64,000 bases of DNA from positions 1-64,000 of the forward strand of contig CALHUI010000006.1 of assembly GCA_938039675.1 (NCBI GenBank), written 5' to 3'. The notes beneath the pieces are model-generated. The model was not told where the DNA came from and did no database searches. It was given only the letters and a program-made list of their open reading frames with translations. The stretch's first letter is position 1, and each line of letters opens with the position of its first letter. Made by a program: the position numbers and the translations under genes. Source of the stretch: an uncultured Cytophagales bacterium (lineage in GTDB: Bacteria > Bacteroidota > Bacteroidia > Cytophagales > Thermoflexibacteraceae). This document shows positions 43,811 to 52,012 of the stretch, one piece after another.

Positions 43811-45184
43811 ATGAAGTACTATCAGTCTATTATCGATACTATCGGACATACGCCGCTCATTAAGCTCAACAAGGTTACGCAAGGCATCAAAGGCACGGTG
43901 CTTGCTAAGGTAGAGTATTTTAATCCGGGCAACTCTGTAAAAGACCGCATCGCCTTGCGCATGATTGAAGATGCCGAGCGCGAAGGCCGCCTCAAACCGG
44001 GCGGAACAATTATTGAAGGTACTTCCGGTAATACAGGAATGGGGCTTGCACTCACTGCCATTGCCAAAGGCTACAAATGTATTTTCACCGTTTCCGACAA
44101 GCAATCGCAGGAAAAAATCAACATTTTGCGTGCCTTAGGCGCAGAGGTAGTAGTTTGCCCTACCAACGTAGAACCCGATGACCCCCGTTCTTACTATTCG
44201 GTGGCGCGTCGCCTGAACCAAGAAATTCCTAACTCGATTTACCCCAACCAGTACGACAACCTCTCTAATACGGCGGCGCACTACGCAACCACAGCCCCCG
44301 AAATTTGGGAAGATACCGAAGGCAAAATCACGCACCTTGTGGCGGGCGTAGGCACGGGCGGCACTATTTGCGGCACTTCCAAGTATTTAAAAGAACGCAA
44401 CCCTAAGTTAGTTACTATTGGTATTGACACTTACGGTTCTGTTTTCAAGAAATACAAAGAAACAGGCATTTTTGACGAAAAAGAAATTTATCCGTACCTG
44501 ACCGAAGGCATCGGCGAGGATATTTTGCCCAAAAACGTGGACTTTGATGTGATTGACTTGTTTATCAAAGTAACCGATAAAGATGCGGCCATCATGGCGC
44601 GTCGTATGGCACGTGAGGAAGGCTTGTTTATTGGTTGGAGCTGTGGTTCTGCTGTGTATGGCGCATTGGAATATGCCCGCCAACATCTCGAAGAAGATGA
44701 TGTGATGGTGGTAATTCTGCCCGACCACGGCACGCGCTATCTCAATAAAATTTACAACGATGTATGGATGAAAGACCATGGATTCTTGGAACAGCGTCAT
44801 TTTGCTACTGCGCGCGACATTATCCGTGCCCGCAATGGTGCTACTCCGCTGATTACTGTGAACAAGAACGATACCATTGGTTTTGCAATTAAAATGCTCA
44901 ATAAGGCGGGTATTTCGCAGTTGCCGGTAACAGACGGGGACAATATTGTCGGCAGCCTAAACGACAGCACGCTGTTGAATATGTTGATTGATAACCCTTC
45001 GGCCAAAGATTTGCCGGTTGCAGAAGTAATGAGCCCTCCTTTCCGCTTTGTAGGCATTGACAATACGGTGGATACGCTTTCAGGATTGATAGATAAAGAA
45101 AATAAAGCCCTGCTGGTTCGCGATGAAGCCAATCAGGTGCATATCATTACCCAACACGATTTGCTGGTAGCGCTGACCAATTAA
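43811..45184 (+). CDS. cbs: Cystathionine beta-synthase with C-terminal CBS domains
   Basis: A 457-residue PLP enzyme that condenses serine (or a related donor) with homocysteine to cystathionine, or forms cysteine and H2S. The fold type II domain (about 1-330) has IGHTPLIKLNKV, the PLP-lysine region NPGNSVKDRIA, the phosphate loop GTSGNTGMGLAL, VAGVGTGGTICGTSKYL and GWSCGSAVYG. Two CBS domains follow (about 335-455; ISQLPVTDGDNIVG, ALLVRDEANQVHIITQHDLL) and probably respond to SAM or nucleotides. The CBS domains separate it from plain cysteine synthase. It ends in the convergent gap that carries repeat copy C. Confidence 0.92.
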   Translation: MKYYQSIIDTIGHTPLIKLNKVTQGIKGTVLAKVEYFNPGNSVKDRIALRMIEDAEREGRLKPGGTIIEGTSGNTGMGLALTAIAKGYKCIFTVSDKQSQEKINILRALGAEVVVCPTNVEPDDPRSYYSVARRLNQEIPNSIYPNQYDNLSNTAAHYATTAPEIWEDTEGKITHLVAGVGTGGTICGTSKYLKERNPKLVTIGIDTYGSVFKKYKETGIFDEKEIYPYLTEGIGEDILPKNVDFDVIDLFIKVTDKDAAIMARRMAREEGLFIGWSCGSAVYGALEYARQHLEEDDVMVVILPDHGTRYLNKIYNDVWMKDHGFLEQRHFATARDIIRARNGATPLITVNKNDTIGFAIKMLNKAGISQLPVTDGDNIVGSLNDSTLLNMLIDNPSAKDLPVAEVMSPPFRFVGIDNTVDTLSGLIDKENKALLVRDEANQVHIITQHDLLVALTN

Positions 45185-45236
45185 AAGCTTTGCAACGACG
45201 GCGTGCAACTTTCTGAAACAACGCAACAAATTTATA

Positions 45237-45330
45237 CCAAAGCGCAAGAGGTTTGTGAAATTTTTTGTGTAAACTACCGAAAAACAGTCGCTTAAACCTG
45301 ACAGGTCTAAAAGTTCTGTCAGGTTTGTGT
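45237..45330 (-). repeat. Dispersed palindromic repeat, copy C
   Basis: On the minus strand: ACACAAACC, perfect 11-bp arms AAACCTGACAG (45294-45304 on plus) and CTGTCAGGTTT (45316-45326), then GTTTTTCGGTAGTTTACACA and TTGCGCTTTGG. Same order of parts as copies A and B. It lies in the gap between convergent genes and may help end both transcripts. Confidence 0.85.
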
Positions 45331-45404
45331 ATATATAGGGCTTTCGGTCAGCCTTACACAGACCGACCAAAAGTTTTTTTACAGGTTTAGATTATATCGC
45401 TACC

Positions 45405-47483
45405 TTAATAATGCAAATCAATCACAATATTGCGGTAGTTGTCCATGCGGATGGTGCTGTTGCTGCCAATAATGGTGGTTGATTCCATTTCCTCAATTAC
45501 GGCAGGGCCGGCGAAACTGTCGCCCGGGTTGAGTAGGTAACGGGCATACACGCGGCATTGCTGCGGCACAGGCTTGCCACCTTCCATGAAATACAGCGTT
45601 CGTTCGCCGTTGAGCGCTTGGCTGCCCGTTGTGCTGACCACCTGCCGCGGCTGAATCTGCGGTACGGGTGCACTCACTACTACGCGCCATGTTACGGTTT
45701 CCATGCCGATGTCATCAATGCTTCTGCCATAGCGCAGTTCATATTCGGCAATAAATCGCTTGTGGATTTCGGGAATGCTGTCCACACTCAATGTGCCGTT
45801 GGGTATGCGCACTGAAATTTCATGTCCTTGACCTGTGTAGCGCATATCGGCAATGCGGGTAATTTGAGCTTCTGAGCGGCTAATACCCGACTTTTCAAGG
45901 AATTTGAAGCCTTCTTCTTCCATTTCCGCCAGCATGGTATTGAGTTTGTGCCAATCCATTTCGTCAATCGGGCAAACCAAGCTGCGGATTTGTTCACTTG
46001 CCACAGGCGATACCAGAAAGCCCAGCGCCGATACCACACCTGCCCCGACGGGAATAATCAGTTGGGGTGAATTGAGCAAGCGTGCCACCTGAAAAGCGTG
46101 CACAGGACCCGCTCCGCCAAAAGCGAGCATAGAATAGCCGCGAGGGTCGCGCCCTTTTTCCAAAATATGCACACGAGCGGCATTTGCCATGTTCTCGTTC
46201 ACAATGAGATGCACGCCCATGGCAGCCTCTTCTATGCTGATTCCCAGCGGTTGGGCAATGTGCGTTTCAATGGCTTTACGGGCAGCGGCGATGTCTAACT
46301 GCATGGTTCCACCCAGAAAATAATCGGGATTGAGGTAGCCCAGCACAAGGTCGCAGTCAGTAACGGTGGGTTTTTCGCCGCCGCGCCCGTAGCAGGCAGG
46401 GCCGGGCTCAGAGGCTGCACTTTCCGGTCCGACTTTGAGCAGCCCGAGATTGTCTATGTGTGCAATGCTGCCGCCTCCCGCGCCAATCTCAATCATGTCA
46501 ATCACGGGAATGCGAACGGGCAAACCACTGCCTTTTTTGAAGCGACGCACACGGGCAGCCTCAAATTGGTTGGTAATTTCGGGTTCGTTGTGGTTAATGA
46601 GTGAGGCTTTGGCAGTCGTTCCGCCCATGTCAAATGCCAGCAAGTCGGGCTTGCCTATCAGTTTGCCGTAGAAAACCCCTGCCATAGTACCGCCTGCGGG
46701 GCCTGATTCGAGCAACTGAATGGGCGTGTGGCGCGCACCTTCGATAGTGGTTAAGCGGCCACTGGAAATCATAATGTTAATAACGCCGTTAAAGCCCAAA
46801 TCGCGCAACCGTTTTTCCAAGTGCCTGAGGTATTGGTCGGTAATAGGCTGTACGTAGGCATTCATTGCCGTTGCCGAACTGCGCTCATACTCGCGAATTT
46901 CGGGCATCACTTCGCAGGAAAGGCTCACGTAAATATCGGGGTGGTGCTTTCTGATGTATTCGCCGACGGCCTTTTCGTGCGTAGGATTAACAAAAGAGTG
47001 CAGAAAACAAACGGCAATGGACTTGACTCCTGCCTGTATTAATGCATCAACCACAGTGGCAATTTCGTCGGTAGCAATGGGTGATACAATTTCACCCTTG
47101 TAGTTAATGCGTTCGGTAATGCCTTTGCGCAGATTGCGCGGTACAAGTGGTTCAGGCACAGACAGTTTAATATCGTAAATATCGTAGCGCAGCTCGCGAC
47201 CGATTTCCAGTACATCTTCAAAACCTTTGGTAGTAATCAGACCTGTTAGTGAGCCGCGCCGCTCAATTACGGCGTTTGTTACCAGCGTTGTGCCGTGTAC
47301 AATTGTGCTGACTTGGCTTGCTTGCACACCCACACGCGCTAGCAGTTCGGTTGTTCCTTTGATAATACCATTGGAGGGGTCGTCGTAGGTAGTGAGTGTT
47401 TTGCCAAAGTGTAATTCGCCCGTTGCTTCATTGAGTAGTACAAGGTCGGTAAAAGTGCCGCCAATGTCTATGCCAAGTTTCAT
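45405..47483 (-). CDS. Hydantoinase/oxoprolinase A-like protein (HyuA family)
   Basis: A 692-residue protein of the hydantoinase A/5-oxoprolinase/acetone-carboxylase beta family. The Hydant_A_N domain has LGIDIGGTFTDLVL, VHGTTLVTNAVIERRG and PRNLRKGITERI. The ASKHA-type ATPase core has LLAFDMGGTTAKASL, EIGAGGGSIAHID and SMLAFGGAGPVHA. The C-terminal region ends with an acyl-site domain (FAGPAVIEEMESTTII). These proteins use ATP to open lactam rings (hydantoins, 5-oxoproline) or to activate ketones. The usual HyuB partner is absent, which is unusual. It is the last gene of a nine-gene minus-strand cluster, 19 bp after the SDR. Confidence 0.85.
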   Translation of the reverse strand: MKLGIDIGGTFTDLVLLNEATGELHFGKTLTTYDDPSNGIIKGTTELLARVGVQASQVSTIVHGTTLVTNAVIERRGSLTGLITTKGFEDVLEIGRELRYDIYDIKLSVPEPLVPRNLRKGITERINYKGEIVSPIATDEIATVVDALIQAGVKSIAVCFLHSFVNPTHEKAVGEYIRKHHPDIYVSLSCEVMPEIREYERSSATAMNAYVQPITDQYLRHLEKRLRDLGFNGVINIMISSGRLTTIEGARHTPIQLLESGPAGGTMAGVFYGKLIGKPDLLAFDMGGTTAKASLINHNEPEITNQFEAARVRRFKKGSGLPVRIPVIDMIEIGAGGGSIAHIDNLGLLKVGPESAASEPGPACYGRGGEKPTVTDCDLVLGYLNPDYFLGGTMQLDIAAARKAIETHIAQPLGISIEEAAMGVHLIVNENMANAARVHILEKGRDPRGYSMLAFGGAGPVHAFQVARLLNSPQLIIPVGAGVVSALGFLVSPVASEQIRSLVCPIDEMDWHKLNTMLAEMEEEGFKFLEKSGISRSEAQITRIADMRYTGQGHEISVRIPNGTLSVDSIPEIHKRFIAEYELRYGRSIDDIGMETVTWRVVVSAPVPQIQPRQVVSTTGSQALNGERTLYFMEGGKPVPQQCRVYARYLLNPGDSFAGPAVIEEMESTTIIGSNSTIRMDNYRNIVIDLHY

Positions 47484-47501
47484 GGATTTTCCGATAAAAT
47501 A

Positions 47502-48341
47502 TTAATGATATTCTTCCCCGCCGCTAACGTTCATTGCCTCGCCGGTGATGTAAGCCGCCATGTCTGAGGCAAGGAAAAGGCAGGCTTTGGCGATGTCTTC
47601 CACAAATCCGGTGCGCCCCAGCGGGTTGCGGTCGCGGATGCCTTGCAGGTAGGTTTCGTAGTCCAAGCCGAACTTTTCGCTGAAAAACTTATTCTGCCAA
47701 TGCCCCAGCCCCGTGGTGATATGGTTCGGGCAAACTGCATTGACGCGAATACCGAACTTGCCCAATTCAACGGCATTGGAGCGTGTTAGACCGACTAAGC
47801 CATGTTTGGAAGCCGTATAAGCCGCCGCATACGGAAAGCCCGATTTAGCTGCCTGACTGGCAATATTGATAATGTTGCCGCCTCTGCCTTGTTCTATCAT
47901 GCGGATGGCTGCCTGTTGGCTGCACAGGAACGCACCTTTCAGGTTTACGTCTAATACTGCATCCCAACTTGACTCCTTAAATTCGGTAAAAGGCTCCATC
48001 AAGTAGCCTACACCTGCATTGTTAATCAGTACGTCAATACTGCCAAAGGTTTCTACAGCCTTGTCTATCAGGTTTTTACAGTCGGCGGCTATTCGCACAT
48101 CGCACGGTACGGCAATGGCTTTTCCGCCACGAGCGATACATTCTTCCGCAATGCCGTTCATTTCATCGGTTACGCCGATGTGTTCTGCACTGAATTCGCT
48201 GCCTTTGGGCTGTCCAAGGTCGGAAATGACAATATTGCAACCCATTTCCGAGAAGGCATAGGCAATAGCCTCACCAATGCCCTTGCGCCTGCCCGAACCG
48301 GTGATGACTACTGTTTTGCCTGTTAAGTCATTCATTTTCAT
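47502..48341 (-). CDS. Short-chain dehydrogenase/reductase
   Basis: A 279-residue classical SDR. It has the cofactor loop VVITGSGRRKGIGEAIAYAF, the acidic residue in VISDLGQ that favours NAD(H), the NNAG in VLINNAGVGYL, and catalytic Ser, Tyr and Lys in NIASQAAKSGFPYAAAYTAS followed by KHG. The end reads ITGEAMNVSGG. The insertion RRKG in the glycine loop and an extra acidic stretch after the second strand are uncommon. It probably oxidises a hydroxy intermediate in the pathway encoded by the cluster. It lies 19 bp upstream of the HyuA-like gene. Confidence 0.88.
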   Translation of the reverse strand: MKMNDLTGKTVVITGSGRRKGIGEAIAYAFSEMGCNIVISDLGQPKGSEFSAEHIGVTDEMNGIAEECIARGGKAIAVPCDVRIAADCKNLIDKAVETFGSIDVLINNAGVGYLMEPFTEFKESSWDAVLDVNLKGAFLCSQQAAIRMIEQGRGGNIINIASQAAKSGFPYAAAYTASKHGLVGLTRSNAVELGKFGIRVNAVCPNHITTGLGHWQNKFFSEKFGLDYETYLQGIRDRNPLGRTGFVEDIAKACLFLASDMAAYITGEAMNVSGGEEYH

Positions 48342-48374
48342 ATGCTTGCATGTTTTAACTTACAAGAAAAGTTT

Positions 48375-48779
48375 TCAACTTTTCAATAACCAGTTCTTTG
48401 CGTCTTCCTTATTGGAAAAATACTTGACCGACATGTTACCCGATTTTTCAAGTTTGCTGTTTGCTATTTTGATGGAAAACTCACTGAAAAGATTTTTGGC
48501 AGGAATGATGGCTACTTTTCTGCTGTCGGGCATTGCTTTGTCAAATGCCGGCTGCCATTCGGTAAAAAACCATTTGTGGTCGCTGGGGTGCAGGTTCATG
48601 TTGCGCTGGTCGAGTAGCCATAAAATTATGCGATTGGCAATTGCAAATTCGCCTGCCTTCGATACAGCAGTTCTGAACTCTTCCGATTTGGTAATGTTAC
48701 CAAAATAGGAAGTTTCAATCATCTGATTGTCGTCGTTAAACAACACTTCAATCGTTGTACCTTTAAAAATCGTTTGCAT
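48375..48779 (-). CDS. STAS/SpoIIAA-like small protein
   Basis: A 134-residue soluble protein. The segment order is alternating beta and alpha, with IILWLLDQRNMNLHPSDHKW in the middle, SRKVAIIPAK, and the ending MSVKYFSNKEDAKNWLLKS. That ending matches the protein at 8951-9364. The family is often labelled STAS/SpoIIAA-like; the molecular function is unknown. It sits inside the catabolic cluster between the HapK-like and SDR genes, with gaps of 58 and 33 bp, so it is probably co-transcribed. Confidence 0.55.
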   Translation of the reverse strand: MQTIFKGTTIEVLFNDDNQMIETSYFGNITKSEEFRTAVSKAGEFAIANRIILWLLDQRNMNLHPSDHKWFFTEWQPAFDKAMPDSRKVAIIPAKNLFSEFSIKIANSKLEKSGNMSVKYFSNKEDAKNWLLKS

Positions 48780-48836
48780 GAGAAGTTAACAGCAATGATA
48801 AGTAGCCATGTTGCAAAAATTAGTATGTATGCCTGC

Positions 48837-49148
48837 CTAAATTTCATCGGTAAGTATGAAAACCGGATTGTCCGCAAGTTGCTGAAATTTTGCGGGAATT
48901 TCTGCCATTTTAGGCTCTGCAGCCATATCTGCTACCAAACTGTCCACCGATTCAAAATGAATCACCTCAAAGTATTTGTATGGAGGTGCAGCATCCGAAC
49001 CGAATAAGCCTGATGCTTTGTAAACCTTAAAATCGCTGACGGATTTCAAGCTCTTAACGGTCGGGATGTCTAATTCTTTGGCGAAAGCCTCATATTCAGC
49101 CTCCGATACACCGGCTTTCAGGTTGAAAAGTACGATTAGTGTTTTCAT
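48837..49148 (-). CDS. HapK-like (REDY-like) dimeric alpha/beta-barrel protein
   Basis: A 103-residue protein beginning MKTLIVLFNLKAGVSEAEYE, then LDIPTVKSLKSVSDFKVYKA, LFGSDAAPPYKYFEVIHFES and ending ADNPVFILTDEI. This pattern matches the REDY-like/HapK family, a small ferredoxin-like dimer first noted next to prodigiosin-type genes. Its activity is not known; relatives with this fold act as isomerases, monooxygenases or EthD-like helpers. It lies between the aldolase and STAS-like genes in the cluster. Confidence 0.7.
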   Translation of the reverse strand: MKTLIVLFNLKAGVSEAEYEAFAKELDIPTVKSLKSVSDFKVYKASGLFGSDAAPPYKYFEVIHFESVDSLVADMAAEPKMAEIPAKFQQLADNPVFILTDEI

Positions 49149-49202
49149 ATTTTGTGTAATTTTTATTTGTGTTTTGCAATAAGGACAGGGTACACCCTTC
49201 CC

Positions 49203-49967
49203 CTACAAGTTTCCTGCACCTGCAAAGGCTTTTGCTGCGCCGCCCAACATTCCGCCCGTATAGTTCATAATGATTTTTGCACCTTTGGTAATCAGTGTTT
49301 TTGCCTGTTCGGCATTGCCTGCCGTTGTACCGATGATGAGGTTATGGGCAAGCACAATTTCAAAAATGCGGTCAATGGTTTGCTGCACTTCGGGGTGTGC
49401 CGGACCATCGTAGAAGCCCATGCTCATTGCCAAGTCGCGGGGGCCGATGATGAATCCGTCCACGCCGGGCACTTTGCACAATTGCTCCAAATTTTCAACA
49501 GCTTGCATATCTTCTACCTGCGGCAGCACCAGCGTTTGCTCGTTGGCAAAATGCACATAGTCTGCCTGCGGCATTGACCCCAGCCCAAAATCCCACGAAC
49601 GAACGGGACCTAAGCCGCGCTCGCCTACAGGTGGATATTTGACGGCTTTGACCAGTGCCTCGACCTCTGCAATGGTACTCACGCCGGGCATCATTACACC
49701 CATAACTCCCGCATCCATGAATTGCAGGATGAGTTTGGCATCGGTGCTGCGGATGCGTGCCATCGGGGTGATCCCCGTTGCCTCGCAAGCGCGTATGATT
49801 TCCAACGCCTGCGCTACGGTAATGGCTCCGTGTTCGCAGTCAATGATATAATAATCAAGCCCTGCATGGGCGCAGATTTCGGCTGTCATTGGGTCGGCAA
49901 AGTTGGAAATAACGCCTAAGGCGGCCTTTCCTTGTTGTATTTTGGCTTTTATTGCGTTTGTCTTCAT
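49203..49967 (-). CDS. HpcH/HpaI-family class II pyruvate aldolase
   Basis: A 254-residue metal-dependent aldolase. It has the N-terminal ALGVISNFADPMTAEICAHA, the catalytic region YYIIDCEHGAIT with the general-base His, the substrate-binding Arg in PMARIRSTDAKLI, the metal ligands Glu in PQVEDMQAV and Asp in IIGPRDLAMSMG, and GLGPVR. This family cleaves 4-hydroxy-2-oxo acids to pyruvate and an aldehyde, or the reverse. It has the expected length and intact active-site residues. In the cluster it follows the LeuD-like subunit after about 98 bp, which contains repeat copy D. Confidence 0.88.
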   Translation of the reverse strand: MKTNAIKAKIQQGKAALGVISNFADPMTAEICAHAGLDYYIIDCEHGAITVAQALEIIRACEATGITPMARIRSTDAKLILQFMDAGVMGVMMPGVSTIAEVEALVKAVKYPPVGERGLGPVRSWDFGLGSMPQADYVHFANEQTLVLPQVEDMQAVENLEQLCKVPGVDGFIIGPRDLAMSMGFYDGPAHPEVQQTIDRIFEIVLAHNLIIGTTAGNAEQAKTLITKGAKIIMNYTGGMLGGAAKAFAGAGNL

Positions 49968-50014
49968 GCTGAGGTTCTTAGCGGTTTGCGATTGTAGATT
50001 GGTGGTTGGGAATC

Positions 50015-50048
50015 AAACCTGACAAGTTTTTGGAAACCTGTCAGGTTT
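50015..50048. repeat. Dispersed palindromic repeat, hairpin part only (copy D)
   Basis: AAACCTGACA (50015-50024) and TGTCAGGTTT (50039-50048) are perfect inverted arms, with an inner GTTT/AAAC. No A/T tail follows. It lies between the LeuD-like and aldolase genes and could act as an intercistronic hairpin. Confidence 0.75.
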
Positions 50049-50064
50049 TTTGTCTAAAAATTCA

Positions 50065-50607
50065 TCAGCGCAGCATGTGCGCAGTGCCGTCGGCGATTTT
50101 TTGTTTGACAAACTCAACCAAGCCGCCAGCCTCGGCTACTTCCAACACGAAAGGTGCCAGCGGTGCGGTTTCGCGTGTTTCGCCCGTGCGCAGGTTTTTA
50201 ACTGTGTTGGTTTCCATGTTGAACTCCAACTCATCGCCGGTTTGGCAAATGGAAACCAAGTCTTTCACGGTAATGAAAGGCAGCCCGTAGTTGGTGGCAT
50301 TGCGGAATTGCAAGCGCGAAAAGGAATCGGCGAAAACAGCTTTGATACCTGCGCCCATCAGCCCTGTTACAACGTGCTCAATGCTTTTGCCGCCGCCGGC
50401 AAAGTTGTGCCCAGCTACGATGAAGGTGTAGCCCGCATCTTTAAAGGCATTTTCTTTGTCAAATTCAGGCGAAACGCCGCTCATGATGAACTTGCTGTTG
50501 AGTGCCTTGTCAATAGGGTCTGTCCAGAATTTTTGTACGACAATATCGTATGCCATCACGTAGCCCGAAGCTACCCAGCATTTGCCGCGAATAATTTTGT
50601 CTGACAT
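50065..50607 (-). CDS. LeuD-like small subunit of an aconitase-superfamily hydro-lyase, altered substrate loop
   Basis: A 180-residue protein of the swivelling domain family. It has VAGHNFAGGGKSIEHV and AVFADSFSRLQFRNATNYGLP, which align with the LeuD/homoaconitase small subunit. The usual substrate loop NFGCGSSREH is replaced by NFAGGGKSIEH, one residue longer and without the Ser-Ser-Arg trio that binds the substrate carboxylate in isopropylmalate isomerase and aconitase. It therefore likely works on a different acid. It starts 7 bp after the triple-repeat membrane protein gene; the large subunit is the gene before that. Confidence 0.8.
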   Translation of the reverse strand: MSDKIIRGKCWVASGYVMAYDIVVQKFWTDPIDKALNSKFIMSGVSPEFDKENAFKDAGYTFIVAGHNFAGGGKSIEHVVTGLMGAGIKAVFADSFSRLQFRNATNYGLPFITVKDLVSICQTGDELEFNMETNTVKNLRTGETRETAPLAPFVLEVAEAGGLVEFVKQKIADGTAHMLR

Positions 50608-50614
50608 AGTTTTT

Positions 50615-51928
50615 TCATTTTACAATTTCAAAATTTCTTTCTGCCATTAGCAGATTGCCCGCCCACAATTCCATCACATACTTGCCTGCTGCTGCGTCGT
50701 TAGGCTCTACTAATTTGCGATAAGCCCACCAGTCGGTGCCGCCTTTGTTGCTCAGGGCTTGGTCTATGCTGCGGATGATGTTGCCTTTGCTGTCCTTGAC
50801 TTTCCACGTCAGTACGACTTTGCGCTGGTTAATCTTAGGCCAGAATACGTAGCCGTAAACAGGTGATGTACTTTTGAAAATAGAAACACGGTCGGCAGGT
50901 TTGTCGTCTTTCATGCCGGTAGTCATGATGACCTCTGCATCCCCTACTCCAATGTCAAAAGAACGCTGATTGATAACCTCGCCGTTCACCGACAGTTTGA
51001 CTGTCCATTTGCCTGTTTTGATAGAGCGATAATCAATTCTCATCGGGCTGTACACGTTATAAATTGCTGCATTGGGCTTCATATCCAAACTGTTGGAATA
51101 GGACATCTCGCCGTCGGGGTCGTAGTATTGCCAATTTACCTTAAAGTTCTGCCCGGGTGTCATATCCCGAAAGGCAACGTGGCAAATCGCTATTGTATCG
51201 GTCAGTGCTTGAAAACCCGATAAATTTTGCACAGGCTTGTAGTTATCATCCACTTGCCTTGTAAGCGTCATTTTTGCGTCATAAGTGCCTTTGGCAAATA
51301 TGAACCTGCGCTCTGCAACGGGCTTATCAAAGATTTTCAACACGGCTTTCCACTCACCCAAAGGCATGGTCGGCGCAAAACTGAACAGTTGGTAAGCTAC
51401 AGCCCCCTCCTGATTATTGGCATAAACAATTTTTTGGGCAATAATCGGGTCGCTGCCATTGGGCGGGTACAGCTCCCATGCTACTGCATCTCCATACTTG
51501 CCTTTAATCAGCGCATGGGCAAAGAATGCCCCTTTGGTAGTTGTAACCGTATCGGTAGTTGCCAAGGGCATATAACTTGTGCCGTCTAAGGTAGTGGCAA
51601 TGGAAATTTTCGTTGTTCCACTGAATGTACTCGGACGAAATATCCAGACAATCAGTGCGACAACGGCAACTCCGGCAGCTATCCACATCCACATTCTTTT
51701 TCGCTGTTCGGCACGCACTGCTTCAGCTTCTTTCTCCTGAAGCATTTGTTGATAGGCTTCTTCCAACTTATCGGAAGGAATGCCCATTTCGGCGGCTACT
51801 TGTTTAACTGCCTCAAAGTCATGCTCATGCGTATCGGCATGCATATGCTCCTGATTGGTAAGGTAGTAAGCCTTTTCAATCAGTTTGTTGAAATCCTTGT
51901 CTGAAATTTTTCGCACAGGTTTAGCCAT
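50615..51928 (-). CDS. Single-pass membrane protein with three tandem Ig-like repeats, unknown function
   Basis: A 437-residue protein with a cytoplasmic N-terminal part of about 78 residues (KISDKDFNKLIEKAYYLTNQ, a His-rich stretch, and a helical segment), one transmembrane helix at about 80-97, and a large periplasmic part. The latter holds three similar units of about 85-100 residues; each ends with a GxWx or GKYx strand, L-x-x-x followed by R-x-F-x-I/F (AERRFIF, NQRSFDI, AERNFEI). This suggests three beta-sandwich domains. I do not recognise the family. Its place between the large and small subunit genes of the hydro-lyase is unusual, and it overlaps neither. Confidence 0.7.
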   Translation of the reverse strand: MAKPVRKISDKDFNKLIEKAYYLTNQEHMHADTHEHDFEAVKQVAAEMGIPSDKLEEAYQQMLQEKEAEAVRAEQRKRMWMWIAAGVAVVALIVWIFRPSTFSGTTKISIATTLDGTSYMPLATTDTVTTTKGAFFAHALIKGKYGDAVAWELYPPNGSDPIIAQKIVYANNQEGAVAYQLFSFAPTMPLGEWKAVLKIFDKPVAERRFIFAKGTYDAKMTLTRQVDDNYKPVQNLSGFQALTDTIAICHVAFRDMTPGQNFKVNWQYYDPDGEMSYSNSLDMKPNAAIYNVYSPMRIDYRSIKTGKWTVKLSVNGEVINQRSFDIGVGDAEVIMTTGMKDDKPADRVSIFKSTSPVYGYVFWPKINQRKVVLTWKVKDSKGNIIRSIDQALSNKGGTDWWAYRKLVEPNDAAAGKYVMELWAGNLLMAERNFEIVK

Positions 51929-52012
51929 GGCAGTCAGTGTTTATCATCAACCGAATACAATAGTTGAGGATAAGGAAAAGGATTGCAATTTTATCATGCC
52001 GAACCGAGCCGC

